From: an uncultured Mycoplasmatota bacterium | Lineage (GTDB): Bacteria; Bacillota_I; Bacilli_A; RF39; UBA660 | DNA: 64,000 nt | Reading direction: 5' to 3' | Assembly (NCBI GenBank): GCA_947652325.1 | Contig: CANTCQ010000004.1 | Location: 1 to 64,000 of the forward strand | Shown here: positions 8,058 through 15,908 of the stretch, one piece after another | How positions within the stretch are numbered: position 1 is the first letter of the stretch | How the letters are laid out: every line of letters begins with the position of its first letter | Position numbers and translations under genes: made by a program | Notes under the pieces: generated by a model | Told to the model about the DNA's origin: nothing | Database searches by the model: none | Seen by the model: only the letters and a program-made list of their open reading frames with translations

Positions 8058-8657
8058 TTATTTTTTGTATTCTTCTAATATAAAATGCGTTGGCAATTCA
8101 GGAAATTTAGTATCTATTTTGTATGTATGAAGAATTTCTTCCGCAATTTTAGGAATATCTTTGTGATTGCCAAATACGATAATTTTTTTAGGTTTATATA
8201 TTTGGGTTACTAGATGATTGATTGTTTTTTTAATATTTTTATTAAATATTTGTAAATCTATATATAGAGAATAAAATACACCTTTTTTTGAAAAATAATA
8301 TTCTATATAAGTATTTACAATTTTTATATAGGCAGTATCATTTTTTGTGTTTACTATATCTTCAATGGATTTAAATTCTATTTTTGTGAAATATTCACTT
8401 AATATCTCTTGATATTTTTCTTTTAAAATATTTGTTATTTTTTGATTACTTATAAAACACCCATTCCATCCAAATAATGGAATTCGAATATGATGTTCTT
8501 TTAATAATCTATTTAATTCATCATAAAAAAGTATTTTATTCACAATTTGTTCTTTATCAATACTTTGAAAATTTTTACTTAAAATTTTTTTTTGTTTTAT
8601 ATCTAATAACAATAGTTCATTATCACATATATTGATTACAAAATGAATTTTACTCAT
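8058..8657 (-). CDS. Unrecognised protein in the mbl position after spoIIID
   Basis: A 199-residue cytoplasmic-looking protein with no signal peptide, 10 bases downstream of spoIIID. In Bacillus the gene after spoIIID is mbl, an MreB-family actin. The predicted alternation is loosely actin/ASKHA-like: an opening strand pair FVINICDNELLLLDI and a late KKIIVFGNHKDIPKIAEEIL where MreB has its glycine-rich nucleotide loop. The phosphate-binding glycines are not evident, so this could be a degenerate actin-like protein or something unrelated. Function unknown; probably co-expressed with spoIIID. Confidence 0.6.
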   Translation of the reverse strand: MSKIHFVINICDNELLLLDIKQKKILSKNFQSIDKEQIVNKILFYDELNRLLKEHHIRIPLFGWNGCFISNQKITNILKEKYQEILSEYFTKIEFKSIEDIVNTKNDTAYIKIVNTYIEYYFSKKGVFYSLYIDLQIFNKNIKKTINHLVTQIYKPKKIIVFGNHKDIPKIAEEILHTYKIDTKFPELPTHFILEEYKK

Positions 8658-8667
8658 ATTATCACTC

Positions 8668-8919
8668 TCATTGTTTTTTAGCGTATTTTTCCTTTGTTGC
8701 TTCTCCTCCTTTAATATGTCTTATTTTTAAATGTTCTTTTAAAATTTTTTCTACTTCTATATAATTTGTAGGAGAAATCTTTATTAATCGATGTTGTATA
8801 TCTTTATGAACTGTACTTTTACTTACATTAAAATACCTTGCAGTATTTCGTATGTTTTCTTTTGTTTTTATTATGTATTTTGCTTCTTCTAATACTCTTC
8901 TTTCGATATTTTTATCCAT
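8668..8919 (-). CDS. spoIIID: SpoIIID mother-cell transcription factor
   Basis: DNA-binding regulator acting with sigma-E in the mother cell, repressing and activating its regulon and helping switch to sigma-K. The 83 residues match the family size. The helix-turn-helix is NIRNTARYFNVSKSTVHKDI (22-41), followed by a basic C-terminal tail. It lies downstream of spoIIQ behind a hairpin that covers its ribosome site. Confidence 0.96.
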   Translation of the reverse strand: MDKNIERRVLEEAKYIIKTKENIRNTARYFNVSKSTVHKDIQHRLIKISPTNYIEVEKILKEHLKIRHIKGGEATKEKYAKKQ

Positions 8920-8926
8920 TATTTAA

Positions 8927-8964
8927 ACAACCCCTTGATAAACTATATTTATACATGGGGTTGT
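8927..8964 (-). promoter_or_regulatory. Hairpin in the spoIIQ-spoIIID gap masking the spoIIID ribosome site
   Basis: Perfect 8-base arms, minus strand ACAACCCC and GGGGTTGT, with a 22-base loop. The only purine-rich stretch before spoIIID (AAGGGG) is in the 3' arm. No strong T run follows, so partial termination or translational control are both possible. Confidence 0.55.
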
Positions 8965-8970
8965 CTATTC

Positions 8971-9597
8971 TTAATTTAGTTCATTGATGTCCATTTTATA
9001 AAAGGTTTCTGGATTTAGCACTTGGCCATTGTAATTTACTTCAAATAGCATAGTATTTTGTTTGCTACTAAATTTATTATTATTACTTTTTCCAATAACA
9101 TCACCTTGATTTATGGTATCATTCGGTTTTATATTCACATCTTTTAAACCATAATATATGGTTGTTAAATTGCTATTATGTGATACGTACACTACAGTGT
9201 TTAAAAGTTCATCTTGTTTTACATCAATTACTGTTCCTTTATAAACAGCTACTACATCAAATTCTTCTTCGCTTCCATAAATTACTCCACTGTTTTGAAG
9301 GTATGTATTTTCATAATAAATTAGAGATTTTTGTTGTTGTTCTTCTGTACCTTCTTTTTCATAAAACGATTTGTCTATTGAAACTTTATCACTGGTAAAT
9401 GGTTTTATTAAAGTTTCTGGAATTGTACTTACAACAGGTGTTACAATATCAAGTAAAGAGTTTACAACATAATTTCCTTCTTCTTCCTCTTTTGGTTTTA
9501 AATTTTTTGTAATAAGCATTACTGCCATAAAAATAATGCTCATACTTACTAAGAATAATGTTGGTTTTACATATCCTCTTAATTTTCTTTTGGTCAT
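8971..9597 (-). CDS. spoIIQ: SpoIIQ forespore membrane protein, LytM domain without zinc ligands
   Basis: Forespore half of the SpoIIQ-SpoIIIAH channel across the intermembrane space. 208 residues: a basic start, one membrane span (about residues 14-30), a linker and a C-terminal M23/LytM fold (about 100-195). The positions normally holding HxxxD and HxH contain no histidine (the end reads MLFEVNYNG), so it should be a structural pseudo-peptidase. I chose ATG at 9597: the GTG three codons upstream lies inside the ribosome site AGGAAGGTGG. A sigma-F promoter sits inside the end of spoIID. Confidence 0.93.
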   Translation of the reverse strand: MTKRKLRGYVKPTLFLVSMSIIFMAVMLITKNLKPKEEEEGNYVVNSLLDIVTPVVSTIPETLIKPFTSDKVSIDKSFYEKEGTEEQQQKSLIYYENTYLQNSGVIYGSEEEFDVVAVYKGTVIDVKQDELLNTVVYVSHNSNLTTIYYGLKDVNIKPNDTINQGDVIGKSNNNKFSSKQNTMLFEVNYNGQVLNPETFYKMDINELN

Positions 9598-9618
9598 TAT
9601 TTCCACCTTCCTAATAGG

Positions 9619-9648
9619 TAGTTTCTCCCAAAAGATTACGATTTATAC
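9619..9648 (-). promoter_or_regulatory. Predicted sigma-F promoter of spoIIQ
   Basis: Minus strand GTATA (9644-9648), 15 bases, GGAGAAACTA (9619-9628). This matches GYWTA and GGNRANAMTW in full. spoIIQ is sigma-F dependent in Bacillus. The implied start of transcription falls right at the ribosome site, giving a very short leader. Confidence 0.75.
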
Positions 9649-10554
9649 CATTTTCTTTATGGTTATATCATTATAATAATAATTTAAAATATCCTGATAG
9701 TTATATCCTTCTTTAGCCATACCATTTGCTCCATACTGACTCATACCTACTCCATGCCCATATCCACGTGTGATTATGGTAACTTTATCTAATTCAATGT
9801 CTATGGTAAAATCCGTAGAGCGAAGATTTAAAAGTTTTCTAATTTCTGTTCCTAAATACTCATTATTGTTAATTTGTAATTTATTTACGCGATTACTAGT
9901 GGAACGATTTATATTATCTATTTCTATTTGATTACAATTTTCTAATTTTAATTTATTACAAAATTCTTCTTTGGAAAAAGTAGTTTCCACTGTAAAGTTT
10001 TTTAATGTTTCATTATCCCAAGTAGAAGGAACTGATTTTATATAAGGCACTTCTTCTTGAAAGACGCTTTGGGCATTTTCAGTAGTACCATTACTCATGG
10101 CAAAATAAAAGGCTTCTATTATTTCATTACCATAATACATTACTTCTTTTTCTGTTTCTGATACAGCTTTTGTAATTTTGTTTACATAAAAGGCATAATC
10201 TTTTTGCCATTTTTGTTGCATTTCTTCTTTTGTAATGTATGATTGGTTGGTTACATCCGTTAAAATATTGTAATCTTCATTTTCACTATGCATAATTTTA
10301 TACATGGCATATGTTCTTGCTGCAACAGCTTGTGCTTTTAAAGCTTCTTCATGAAAAGATGCTGGCATTTCAGCAGCTAGTACGCCAATTAAATATTCTT
10401 CTAGTTTCAGCTCTTTTATTTTGTCTTCTTTTGTTTTTATTTTTATAGTCTTTTCAGGATTAAAAAAAGAGTGATTTATCTCTTTTTGTTTTATCACTAC
10501 TCCTAAAATACAACTTAAAATCATTACCACTCCTACTAATATTTTATTTTTCAT
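9643..10554 (-). CDS. spoIID: SpoIID lytic transglycosylase
   Basis: Peptidoglycan-cleaving enzyme that works with SpoIIM and SpoIIP during engulfment. 303 residues with an N-terminal membrane anchor (about 4-21) and the SpoIID fold outside. The catalytic glutamate is Glu62 in LAAEMPASFHEEALKAQA, in the same context as Glu88 of B. subtilis SpoIID. The C-terminal GYGHGVGMSQYGA block is intact. It follows ywzB by 11 bases. Confidence 0.97.
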   Translation of the reverse strand: MKNKILVGVVMILSCILGVVIKQKEINHSFFNPEKTIKIKTKEDKIKELKLEEYLIGVLAAEMPASFHEEALKAQAVAARTYAMYKIMHSENEDYNILTDVTNQSYITKEEMQQKWQKDYAFYVNKITKAVSETEKEVMYYGNEIIEAFYFAMSNGTTENAQSVFQEEVPYIKSVPSTWDNETLKNFTVETTFSKEEFCNKLKLENCNQIEIDNINRSTSNRVNKLQINNNEYLGTEIRKLLNLRSTDFTIDIELDKVTIITRGYGHGVGMSQYGANGMAKEGYNYQDILNYYYNDITIKKMV

Positions 10555-10565
10555 AGTTGAGCTCC

Positions 10566-10763
10566 TTATATGATTTTACTACATTCTAAAAAATCAAAAA
10601 TAAAATTTGTAAGTAAATAGGCAAGAATTAATCCTAAAATAATTACTAAAATTCTTGTTTCTATTCCTTTATCTTTCTTGATTATTTTTTCAAAATGAAT
10701 GCTACTCAAAGAAAATAGACATAGCATTATATTAAAAATATATATCAATAATTTATAATTCAT
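10566..10763 (-). CDS. DUF1146 membrane protein (YwzB-like)
   Basis: A 65-residue protein with two membrane spans (about 2-20 and 38-56), matching the small YwzB/DUF1146 family in length and pattern. In Bacillus ywzB also lies near spoIID. Function unknown. It overlaps the end of rpiB. Confidence 0.75.
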   Translation of the reverse strand: MNYKLLIYIFNIMLCLFSLSSIHFEKIIKKDKGIETRILVIILGLILAYLLTNFIFDFLECSKII

Positions 10764-11208
10764 TATATTCGCCGTTTTCGTATTTTATGATTTTATCAAC
10801 TCTTCTTTGATGACGTTCATCATTTATAACATCTGCACTCAAAAATGCATCAATATATTTTTTAATGTTTTCTATTTCTTCTGTATAATTGAATGTCATT
10901 ACATTAGCTCCATTATCATTACGACAAAGAGTTGCATCTTCAATTGAATTTATTTTAGCACATCTAATTCCCTTTACTTTGTTAGCAGCTATTGACATAC
11001 CAATTCCTGTTCTACAAAGCAGAATTCCTACCTCTGCTTCTTTATCTATTATTTTTTTACAAACTTGAAAAGCAAAATCTGGATAATCATCAATTGGAGT
11101 ATTTTTTATACTACAATCAATAACTTCATATTTTTTGCTATGTAAATAATTTATTACTTCTTTTTTGTATTCTACGCCACGGTGGTCACTTGCTATAGCT
11201 ATTTTCAT
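10753..11208 (-). CDS. rpiB: Ribose-5-phosphate isomerase B
   Basis: Interconverts ribose 5-phosphate and ribulose 5-phosphate in the pentose phosphate pathway. 151 residues, RpiB/LacAB fold, with N-terminal ASDHRG and the active-site loop LLCRTGIGMSIAANK with its cysteine. Synteny with mntP, spoIIR and prfA in Bacillus supports rpiB rather than a LacA/LacB sugar isomerase. The ATP-grasp gene stop is directly adjacent. Confidence 0.92.
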   Translation of the reverse strand: MKIAIASDHRGVEYKKEVINYLHSKKYEVIDCSIKNTPIDDYPDFAFQVCKKIIDKEAEVGILLCRTGIGMSIAANKVKGIRCAKINSIEDATLCRNDNGANVMTFNYTEEIENIKKYIDAFLSADVINDERHQRRVDKIIKYENGEYNEL

Positions 11209-12156
11209 TTAATCCACTTTCCTTTCTTCTACTTTTTTGAATTCTGGAAGTAAGCCAATGTTTGATTTTCTATGGGCAGGCAAATTATAAAAATAATGAT
11301 TAGGTGTTCCTGTTCCTGCTAATAAATAACATTTATTTTTTCCTATTCCAATATCCCAACATATATATCCAATATTTGGTATTTCTAAACTCGCATTTTC
11401 ACACATTTTTATTACTTTATCCCAATTTGGAATATGCATGTCTTTTATTGTTCCTATATTTTTACCATTTGTTAAATAGGTATTTCCTATTTTGTCAACA
11501 GCAGCTTGTGAAATGATTCCTGTTTCTATATCGATAGGAGCAATATAGCCACTAAATGGATATTCGTTTTTATTGTCTGCTTCTAAATGTAAATAAGAAA
11601 TCATTACTTTTCCTAATAAAGTAATAACTTTTACAATGGACATTTCACTTAATTTTTTTAGAGTTGGACTTATTTGTTTTTCTTCTTCTACAATATAAAG
11701 TCCTTGTTCTACACAATAGTTATATATTTCTTCTATATTTTCTTGTTCTATGTTTATTTTTTGTATTTTTGGCTCTATAAGACTTTCTGATAAAGCAACG
11801 CTATTTTTATTTTCTTTACAGAAAGTTTTAAATTCTTCCAAATTTCGATTTAATTCTAACCAATTATAATTTAAATATTTGTTAAATAATTTATTAAATT
11901 CCATTCTATTATGAAAATATTTGAAAAATTTTGGGGTATTGTATTTTTTTATAAAATCATTATTTTTTCCTTTAGTTATTATCGTTTTTCTTTCAAAATC
12001 ATCTAAATTGTACATTTCAAATAATTCATAATCCATTATACTTGCTTGATATTTTAGTTTACATGCTATTATATCAAACATAATAGCTATTATATTTTTA
12101 TTTAATTTTATTTGTAATTTATTTATGATTTGCCATATATATTTTCTTTTTTTCAT
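11209..12156 (-). CDS. Sugar-transfer-associated ATP-grasp family protein
   Basis: 315 residues resembling the ATPgrasp_ST family, common in capsule or surface-glycan loci. The N-terminal part has the characteristic FFKYFHNRMEFNKLFNKY segment; the C-terminal half carries the ATP-grasp core, ending with GYICWDIGIGKNKCYLLAG and the closing AHRKSNIGLLPEF. The exact reaction is unknown. It ends one base before rpiB, forming an operon, which is an unusual place for such a gene. Confidence 0.75.
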   Translation of the reverse strand: MKKRKYIWQIINKLQIKLNKNIIAIMFDIIACKLKYQASIMDYELFEMYNLDDFERKTIITKGKNNDFIKKYNTPKFFKYFHNRMEFNKLFNKYLNYNWLELNRNLEEFKTFCKENKNSVALSESLIEPKIQKINIEQENIEEIYNYCVEQGLYIVEEEKQISPTLKKLSEMSIVKVITLLGKVMISYLHLEADNKNEYPFSGYIAPIDIETGIISQAAVDKIGNTYLTNGKNIGTIKDMHIPNWDKVIKMCENASLEIPNIGYICWDIGIGKNKCYLLAGTGTPNHYFYNLPAHRKSNIGLLPEFKKVEERKVD

Positions 12157-12180
12157 TTCCTACTCACACCTAATTAAACA

Positions 12181-12205
12181 GTAAAAAAGCTACTTATGCA
12201 GCTTT
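12181..12205 (-). terminator. Terminator of rpmE
   Basis: Minus strand AAAGCTGC-ATAA-GTAGCTTT with one G-U pair, followed by a T run. The 5' arm covers the last codons of rpmE. Confidence 0.85.
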
Positions 12206-12412
12206 CTTATCATTGTTTAATCCATATTTACGATTAAATTTTTCAATATTTCCAGTTCTTTTGTTGCTTCCTTGTTTTCCTGTATAGAAAGGATGACATT
12301 CGCTACAAATTTCTACTTCAATATTTTCTTTTACAGACCTTGTTTTGAATGAAGCTCCACAAGCACATTTAATTGTTGTTTCTTTCATTTCTGGATGAAT
12401 ATTCGCTTTCAT
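12194..12412 (-). CDS. rpmE: Ribosomal protein bL31, zinc-binding form
   Basis: 72-residue 50S protein. CAC (16-18) and CSEC (36-39) give the four zinc-binding cysteines of the C+ form, so it should be the zinc-replete paralogue. Own promoter and own terminator make it a single-gene unit. Confidence 0.97.
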   Translation of the reverse strand: MKANIHPEMKETTIKCACGASFKTRSVKENIEVEICSECHPFYTGKQGSNKRTGNIEKFNRKYGLNNDKKAA

Positions 12413-12429
12413 ATTACGCTCCTTTCGCC

Positions 12430-12497
12430 ATACCTAATTTCTAGGCATAGTAATTTCTTTGTCTTTTGTATTATATCACATTATTCTGGATTCGCAA
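12430..12497 (-). promoter_or_regulatory. rpmE promoter and leader hairpin
   Basis: Minus strand TTGCGA (12492-12497), 16 bases, TATAAT (12470-12475) with an extended TGA. The leader then forms ATGCCTA-GAAAT-TAGGTAT (12430-12448) just before the ribosome site, a possible autogenous control element like other bL31 leaders. From 12500 to 12710 I see only AT-rich sequence. Confidence 0.6.
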
Positions 12498-12710
12498 TCC
12501 CTAATTTATTCTATGCGTTTTTCTTTATTTTACATTTTACTTTTTTCATATTTAAATTTAAACATTTATTATTTTTTTTATTTTTTAATAGAATATCTAA
12601 AATTTTACCTATAGCACGAGACAGTATTCTTAAAATTGTTTCTACATCTATTAAAAAAAAGAAATACTTTTAAAATATTTTTAGCATCTTATTATCAAAT
12701 TTTTTTGTTT

Positions 12711-13412
12711 TTATATAATTTTTATGGTTTGTTGCTCTTGTTTTTCTTTTATTTTATTAAAAATATATTCTTGGCCTTTATAATTTAAATAGTAATTATT
12801 CTTTTGAATAAAAAACTCTTTGTGGTTATTTATATCCATTATATCAATATAAGTTACGTTGTATTTTTGAGCTAAATTTTGAATTTCTGTATTTATTTTT
12901 TCTATTTTGTTTTTATTGATTAAATGGCTTTCATAAAGTCCAATTAAATATACTTTTTCATTATTTACTTTTTTTATTGTGTTTAAAATTTCTTCATATT
13001 TTTTTAAAAAACCATTTATTTTAGTAGAACCAAGCGTATTTTTTTTTGCATAGTTGTTTAATTCATCCATTCCTAAGGCAATTGTGATGATATTTGCTTC
13101 TTTTATCGCTTGTTTTAATTTTATTTTTTTATCAATACTTGTTATATTATTATTTATTTTTATTACTAAGTTGCTTGCTGTTTCATCCACTTCATTAAAA
13201 TAGCGATAATATGCTCCTAAATTATTTTGTTCGTTTAAATATTCAGTTAGATATTCGTTATAATCATATCCTTCCACATGATATACTGTCATACCTGTAG
13301 ATATTCCATCCCCTAAAGCTAGCACATTTATTTTTCCTTGTTCGGTATGAAAATAAATACAAAAAGTTAAAATTGTTCCTATCAATATAATAATTCCTAT
13401 TTTATATTTCAT
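12711..13412 (-). CDS. Secreted SGNH/GDSL-like protein with altered catalytic residues
   Basis: 233 residues: an N-terminal membrane anchor or signal (about 4-21) followed by an SGNH-hydrolase-like fold. Block I reads ALGDGISTG where active enzymes have GDS, so the nucleophile position is Gly. Block III reads ALGMDEL in place of GxND. Block V reads NNYYLNYKGQ where DxxH is expected. It is probably a non-catalytic relative. It follows murA, separated by a strong terminator that leaves only about 12 bases before its start, so it should depend on read-through or on an unseen promoter. Confidence 0.7.
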   Translation of the reverse strand: MKYKIGIIILIGTILTFCIYFHTEQGKINVLALGDGISTGMTVYHVEGYDYNEYLTEYLNEQNNLGAYYRYFNEVDETASNLVIKINNNITSIDKKIKLKQAIKEANIITIALGMDELNNYAKKNTLGSTKINGFLKKYEEILNTIKKVNNEKVYLIGLYESHLINKNKIEKINTEIQNLAQKYNVTYIDIMDINNHKEFFIQKNNYYLNYKGQEYIFNKIKEKQEQQTIKII

Positions 13413-13423
13413 TTTTCCTCCAT

Positions 13424-13449
13424 AAAAAAAATAGTAGTTTTCTACTATT
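13424..13449 (-). terminator. Terminator of murA
   Basis: Minus strand AATAGTAG-AAAA-CTACTATT followed by T7; the murA stop is within the stem. Confidence 0.9.
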
Positions 13450-14704
13450 ATTCTATTTCTTCTATGTGAATATTAGCACCAACATTAGATAATTTTTTGA
13501 CAATATTTTCGTATCCTCTCAAAATATATTCAATATTGGTTATTATTGTTTTTTCTTTTGCTGTTAGGGCTGCTAAGAAAAGAGTGGCTCCTGCCCGTAA
13601 ATCACTTGCAACCACTTCTGTTCCATGGAATTTTGTAGGGCCTGTAATGATTTCTTTATTTTCATTTATTTCAATATTTGCTCCCATATCGTTTAAATAT
13701 TTTACGTGGCCCATTCTTTTTTCATAAATGGTTTCTTCTACATGAGAAATACCATTTGCATGTGCAAGTAAAACGCATATAGGTTGAGCAAGGTCTGTAG
13801 GATACCCAGGATATACTTGGGTTTTTATATCGATTGGCTTCAAATTTTGGCATTTATTTAAAATAATCTCACTTTTTTCTAGTTGGTATTTTACACCCAT
13901 TTCGGTTAATTTAGCAAGTAAGGAAGCTACATGGTCTGGAATAATGTTGGTTATTTTTAAATTTTTTCCAAGAAGAGCTCCTGCAATAATATAGGTTCCA
14001 GCTTCAATACGGTCTGGGATTACTTCAATCATAGCACTTCCAAGTTTTTCTACACCTATTATTTTTATTGTGCTAGTTCCAGCCCCCATTATTTTAGCTC
14101 CCATATTATTTAAAAATGTTGCGACATTTACTATTTCTGGCTCTTGAGCAGCATTATAAATAAATGTTGTTCCTTCAGCTTTTACAGCAGCAAGCATTAA
14201 ATTAATGGTAGCTCCAACACTTGCAAAGTTTAAACATATTTTATTTCCCACCAATTTTTCAGCTTCTATTATGAATTTATCATTTTCTACTTTTACAGTT
14301 GCTCCAAGAGATTCAAAACCTTTTAAGTGTAAGTCAATTTGTCTTGCACCAAAATTACATCCGCCAGGAAAATAAATTTCTACATGTTTGTATTTTGATA
14401 AAAGAGCTCCCATAAAATAGTAAGATGCCCGGAGTTTATTGGAAAGTTCTTCTGGAATCACAGTATTTTTAATGTTGCGACTATCGATTTTTAAAATACT
14501 TTCCTCTTCGGTTATTTTTCCGTTTAATAGCCTTATTATTTGTTTTAATACCGTTACATCTGTTATATTTGGTACATTATAAATTATTGTTTCTTCATCT
14601 GATAAAACGGCAGCAGGAAGTAAAGCGACCACACTATTTTTAGCACCATTTATTTTGATAGAACCTGATAAATCATTTCCTCCTTGTATTACTAATTTTT
14701 GCAT
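13448..14704 (-). CDS. murA: UDP-N-acetylglucosamine 1-carboxyvinyltransferase
   Basis: First committed step of peptidoglycan synthesis: transfers enolpyruvate from PEP to UDP-GlcNAc. 418 residues, full length. The active-site loop is PGGCNFGARQ with Cys116, the fosfomycin target; N-terminal GAKNS is present. Gene context (near spoIID, ywzB) resembles murAA of Bacillus. Confidence 0.97.
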   Translation of the reverse strand: MQKLVIQGGNDLSGSIKINGAKNSVVALLPAAVLSDEETIIYNVPNITDVTVLKQIIRLLNGKITEEESILKIDSRNIKNTVIPEELSNKLRASYYFMGALLSKYKHVEIYFPGGCNFGARQIDLHLKGFESLGATVKVENDKFIIEAEKLVGNKICLNFASVGATINLMLAAVKAEGTTFIYNAAQEPEIVNVATFLNNMGAKIMGAGTSTIKIIGVEKLGSAMIEVIPDRIEAGTYIIAGALLGKNLKITNIIPDHVASLLAKLTEMGVKYQLEKSEIILNKCQNLKPIDIKTQVYPGYPTDLAQPICVLLAHANGISHVEETIYEKRMGHVKYLNDMGANIEINENKEIITGPTKFHGTEVVASDLRAGATLFLAALTAKEKTIITNIEYILRGYENIVKKLSNVGANIHIEEIE

Positions 14705-14768
14705 AGTATCACTTCCCTTAATTCCCTTTACTATATAATTTTATTTTTAAAATGTCAATTTAAGAATA

Positions 14769-15308
14769 TTAAAATTTGCATAAATGAAATAAGCCGATGA
14801 TTATTAAAAGTATTGCCCCAAATATAGTAGCGTATATACCCAGTAAATAATTGGCATATTTTCCAATTAGTAATCCTAAATAAGTAAAACAAAAGCTTAC
14901 TCCAGAAAAAATAAATACTGCTAAAAACATATTGCTAGTAATAGCAGGAAGTCCTATTCCAGTTGAAAATGAGTCAATAGATACTCCTAAGGCTAGTAAA
15001 AACATATTTATTAAATTCATGTCTTTTTGTTGCTCTTCTGGTTTAATGAGTTCAATAAACATTGTTATGGCTAAATAAATTAAAATAATTCCCAATAAAA
15101 AATCACTTTTCAAAGTAAAAAAAGAAACTAGTTTTTTTCCTAATAGTGAGCCTAATATTGGCATTATAAAATGCATTATCCCTACTATTATGGAAAATAT
15201 AAGCATTCTTTTTTTTGTTATATTACTGGTACCTATTCCTAAAGAAAGAGAAAATGTATCCATACTCAAGGCAATAGCAATGATAAATAGAGTTATGATT
15301 TCTTTCAT
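14769..15308 (-). CDS. MntP/YtaF-family manganese efflux protein
   Basis: 179 residues, about six membrane spans, built from two related halves each starting with a conserved acidic motif: ALSMDTFSLSLGIG (residues 13-26) and ALGVSIDSFSTGIGL. This is the DUF204/MntP pattern. Position next to spoIIR matches ywlD of Bacillus. Its start codon follows directly on a terminator-like hairpin that contains its ribosome site. Confidence 0.85.
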   Translation of the reverse strand: MKEIITLFIIAIALSMDTFSLSLGIGTSNITKKRMLIFSIIVGIMHFIMPILGSLLGKKLVSFFTLKSDFLLGIILIYLAITMFIELIKPEEQQKDMNLINMFLLALGVSIDSFSTGIGLPAITSNMFLAVFIFSGVSFCFTYLGLLIGKYANYLLGIYATIFGAILLIIIGLFHLCKF

Positions 15309-15341
15309 AAAAAATCCTCCTAGTTAACTATACTAAGAGGA
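15309..15341 (-). promoter_or_regulatory. Terminator-like hairpin carrying the mntP ribosome site
   Basis: Minus-strand arms TCCTCTTAG (15333-15341) and CTAGGAGGA (15315-15323), one G-U pair, 9-base loop, then T6 (15309-15314) and the mntP ATG. It can end the spoIIR transcript and, if read through, hides the AGGAGG. Confidence 0.75.
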
Positions 15342-15352
15342 GTAGGTAAACA

Positions 15353-15859
15353 TTACATATATTTTTCGACTATATTTTTTACAAAAAATTGATAATCTAC
15401 ATCAGAAGTATTTTTAGCAGTTGCATCCATTAAGCATAGAGGAGGAAAGAGAACACACCACCAATTTTCTCCAGAACCACTACCTAAAGTTACAACAAGA
15501 GATTCATAATTTCCAGCTTCATATTTAATTCCTTTGTATGTTTTTTCTGGAAAATAATTGTTTCCATATTGAATATCATAAGATAAATTGTATTGATTTA
15601 TCATACTTTTAATCTCAGGAATTTTACTGTTTACAAGTATTTTTGCATCATTTTTATTTTTAGCTGCCATTATATCGGTTTTTAATAACTTTTCAATGTT
15701 ATTTTTGATTTCCATTTTTGTTGCTTGGTCTTCAAAAGTATTAGAATTTGCAATAACTCTTAAACGAATAGCACTATCTGGTATAATAAATTCTTCTTTT
15801 TGATTGGTTATTAATAAAATTATAGTAAATAAAAATAAGACTATAATTATTTTTTTCAT
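15353..15859 (-). CDS. spoIIR: SpoIIR, sigma-E activating signal protein
   Basis: Forespore-made protein that triggers SpoIIGA to process pro-sigma-E in the mother cell. 168 residues with an N-terminal membrane/export segment (about 4-18), the family block DSAIRLRVIANSNTFEDQ and the C-terminal GENWWCVLFPPLC block. The position between prfA/prmC and mntP is conserved, apart from an inserted glycosyltransferase. Confidence 0.96.
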   Translation of the reverse strand: MKKIIIVLFLFTIILLITNQKEEFIIPDSAIRLRVIANSNTFEDQATKMEIKNNIEKLLKTDIMAAKNKNDAKILVNSKIPEIKSMINQYNLSYDIQYGNNYFPEKTYKGIKYEAGNYESLVVTLGSGSGENWWCVLFPPLCLMDATAKNTSDVDYQFFVKNIVEKYM

Positions 15860-15908
15860 TTTTTATCACCTAAATAATTATGTCTTATTTCTTTATTTTT
15901 TATTCAAA

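Noticed and set aside
12395-12673. 92-residue plus-strand frame opposite the rpmE promoter
   Set aside because: Phe-rich translation of T-rich non-coding sequence; overlaps the rpmE promoter and has no ribosome site.
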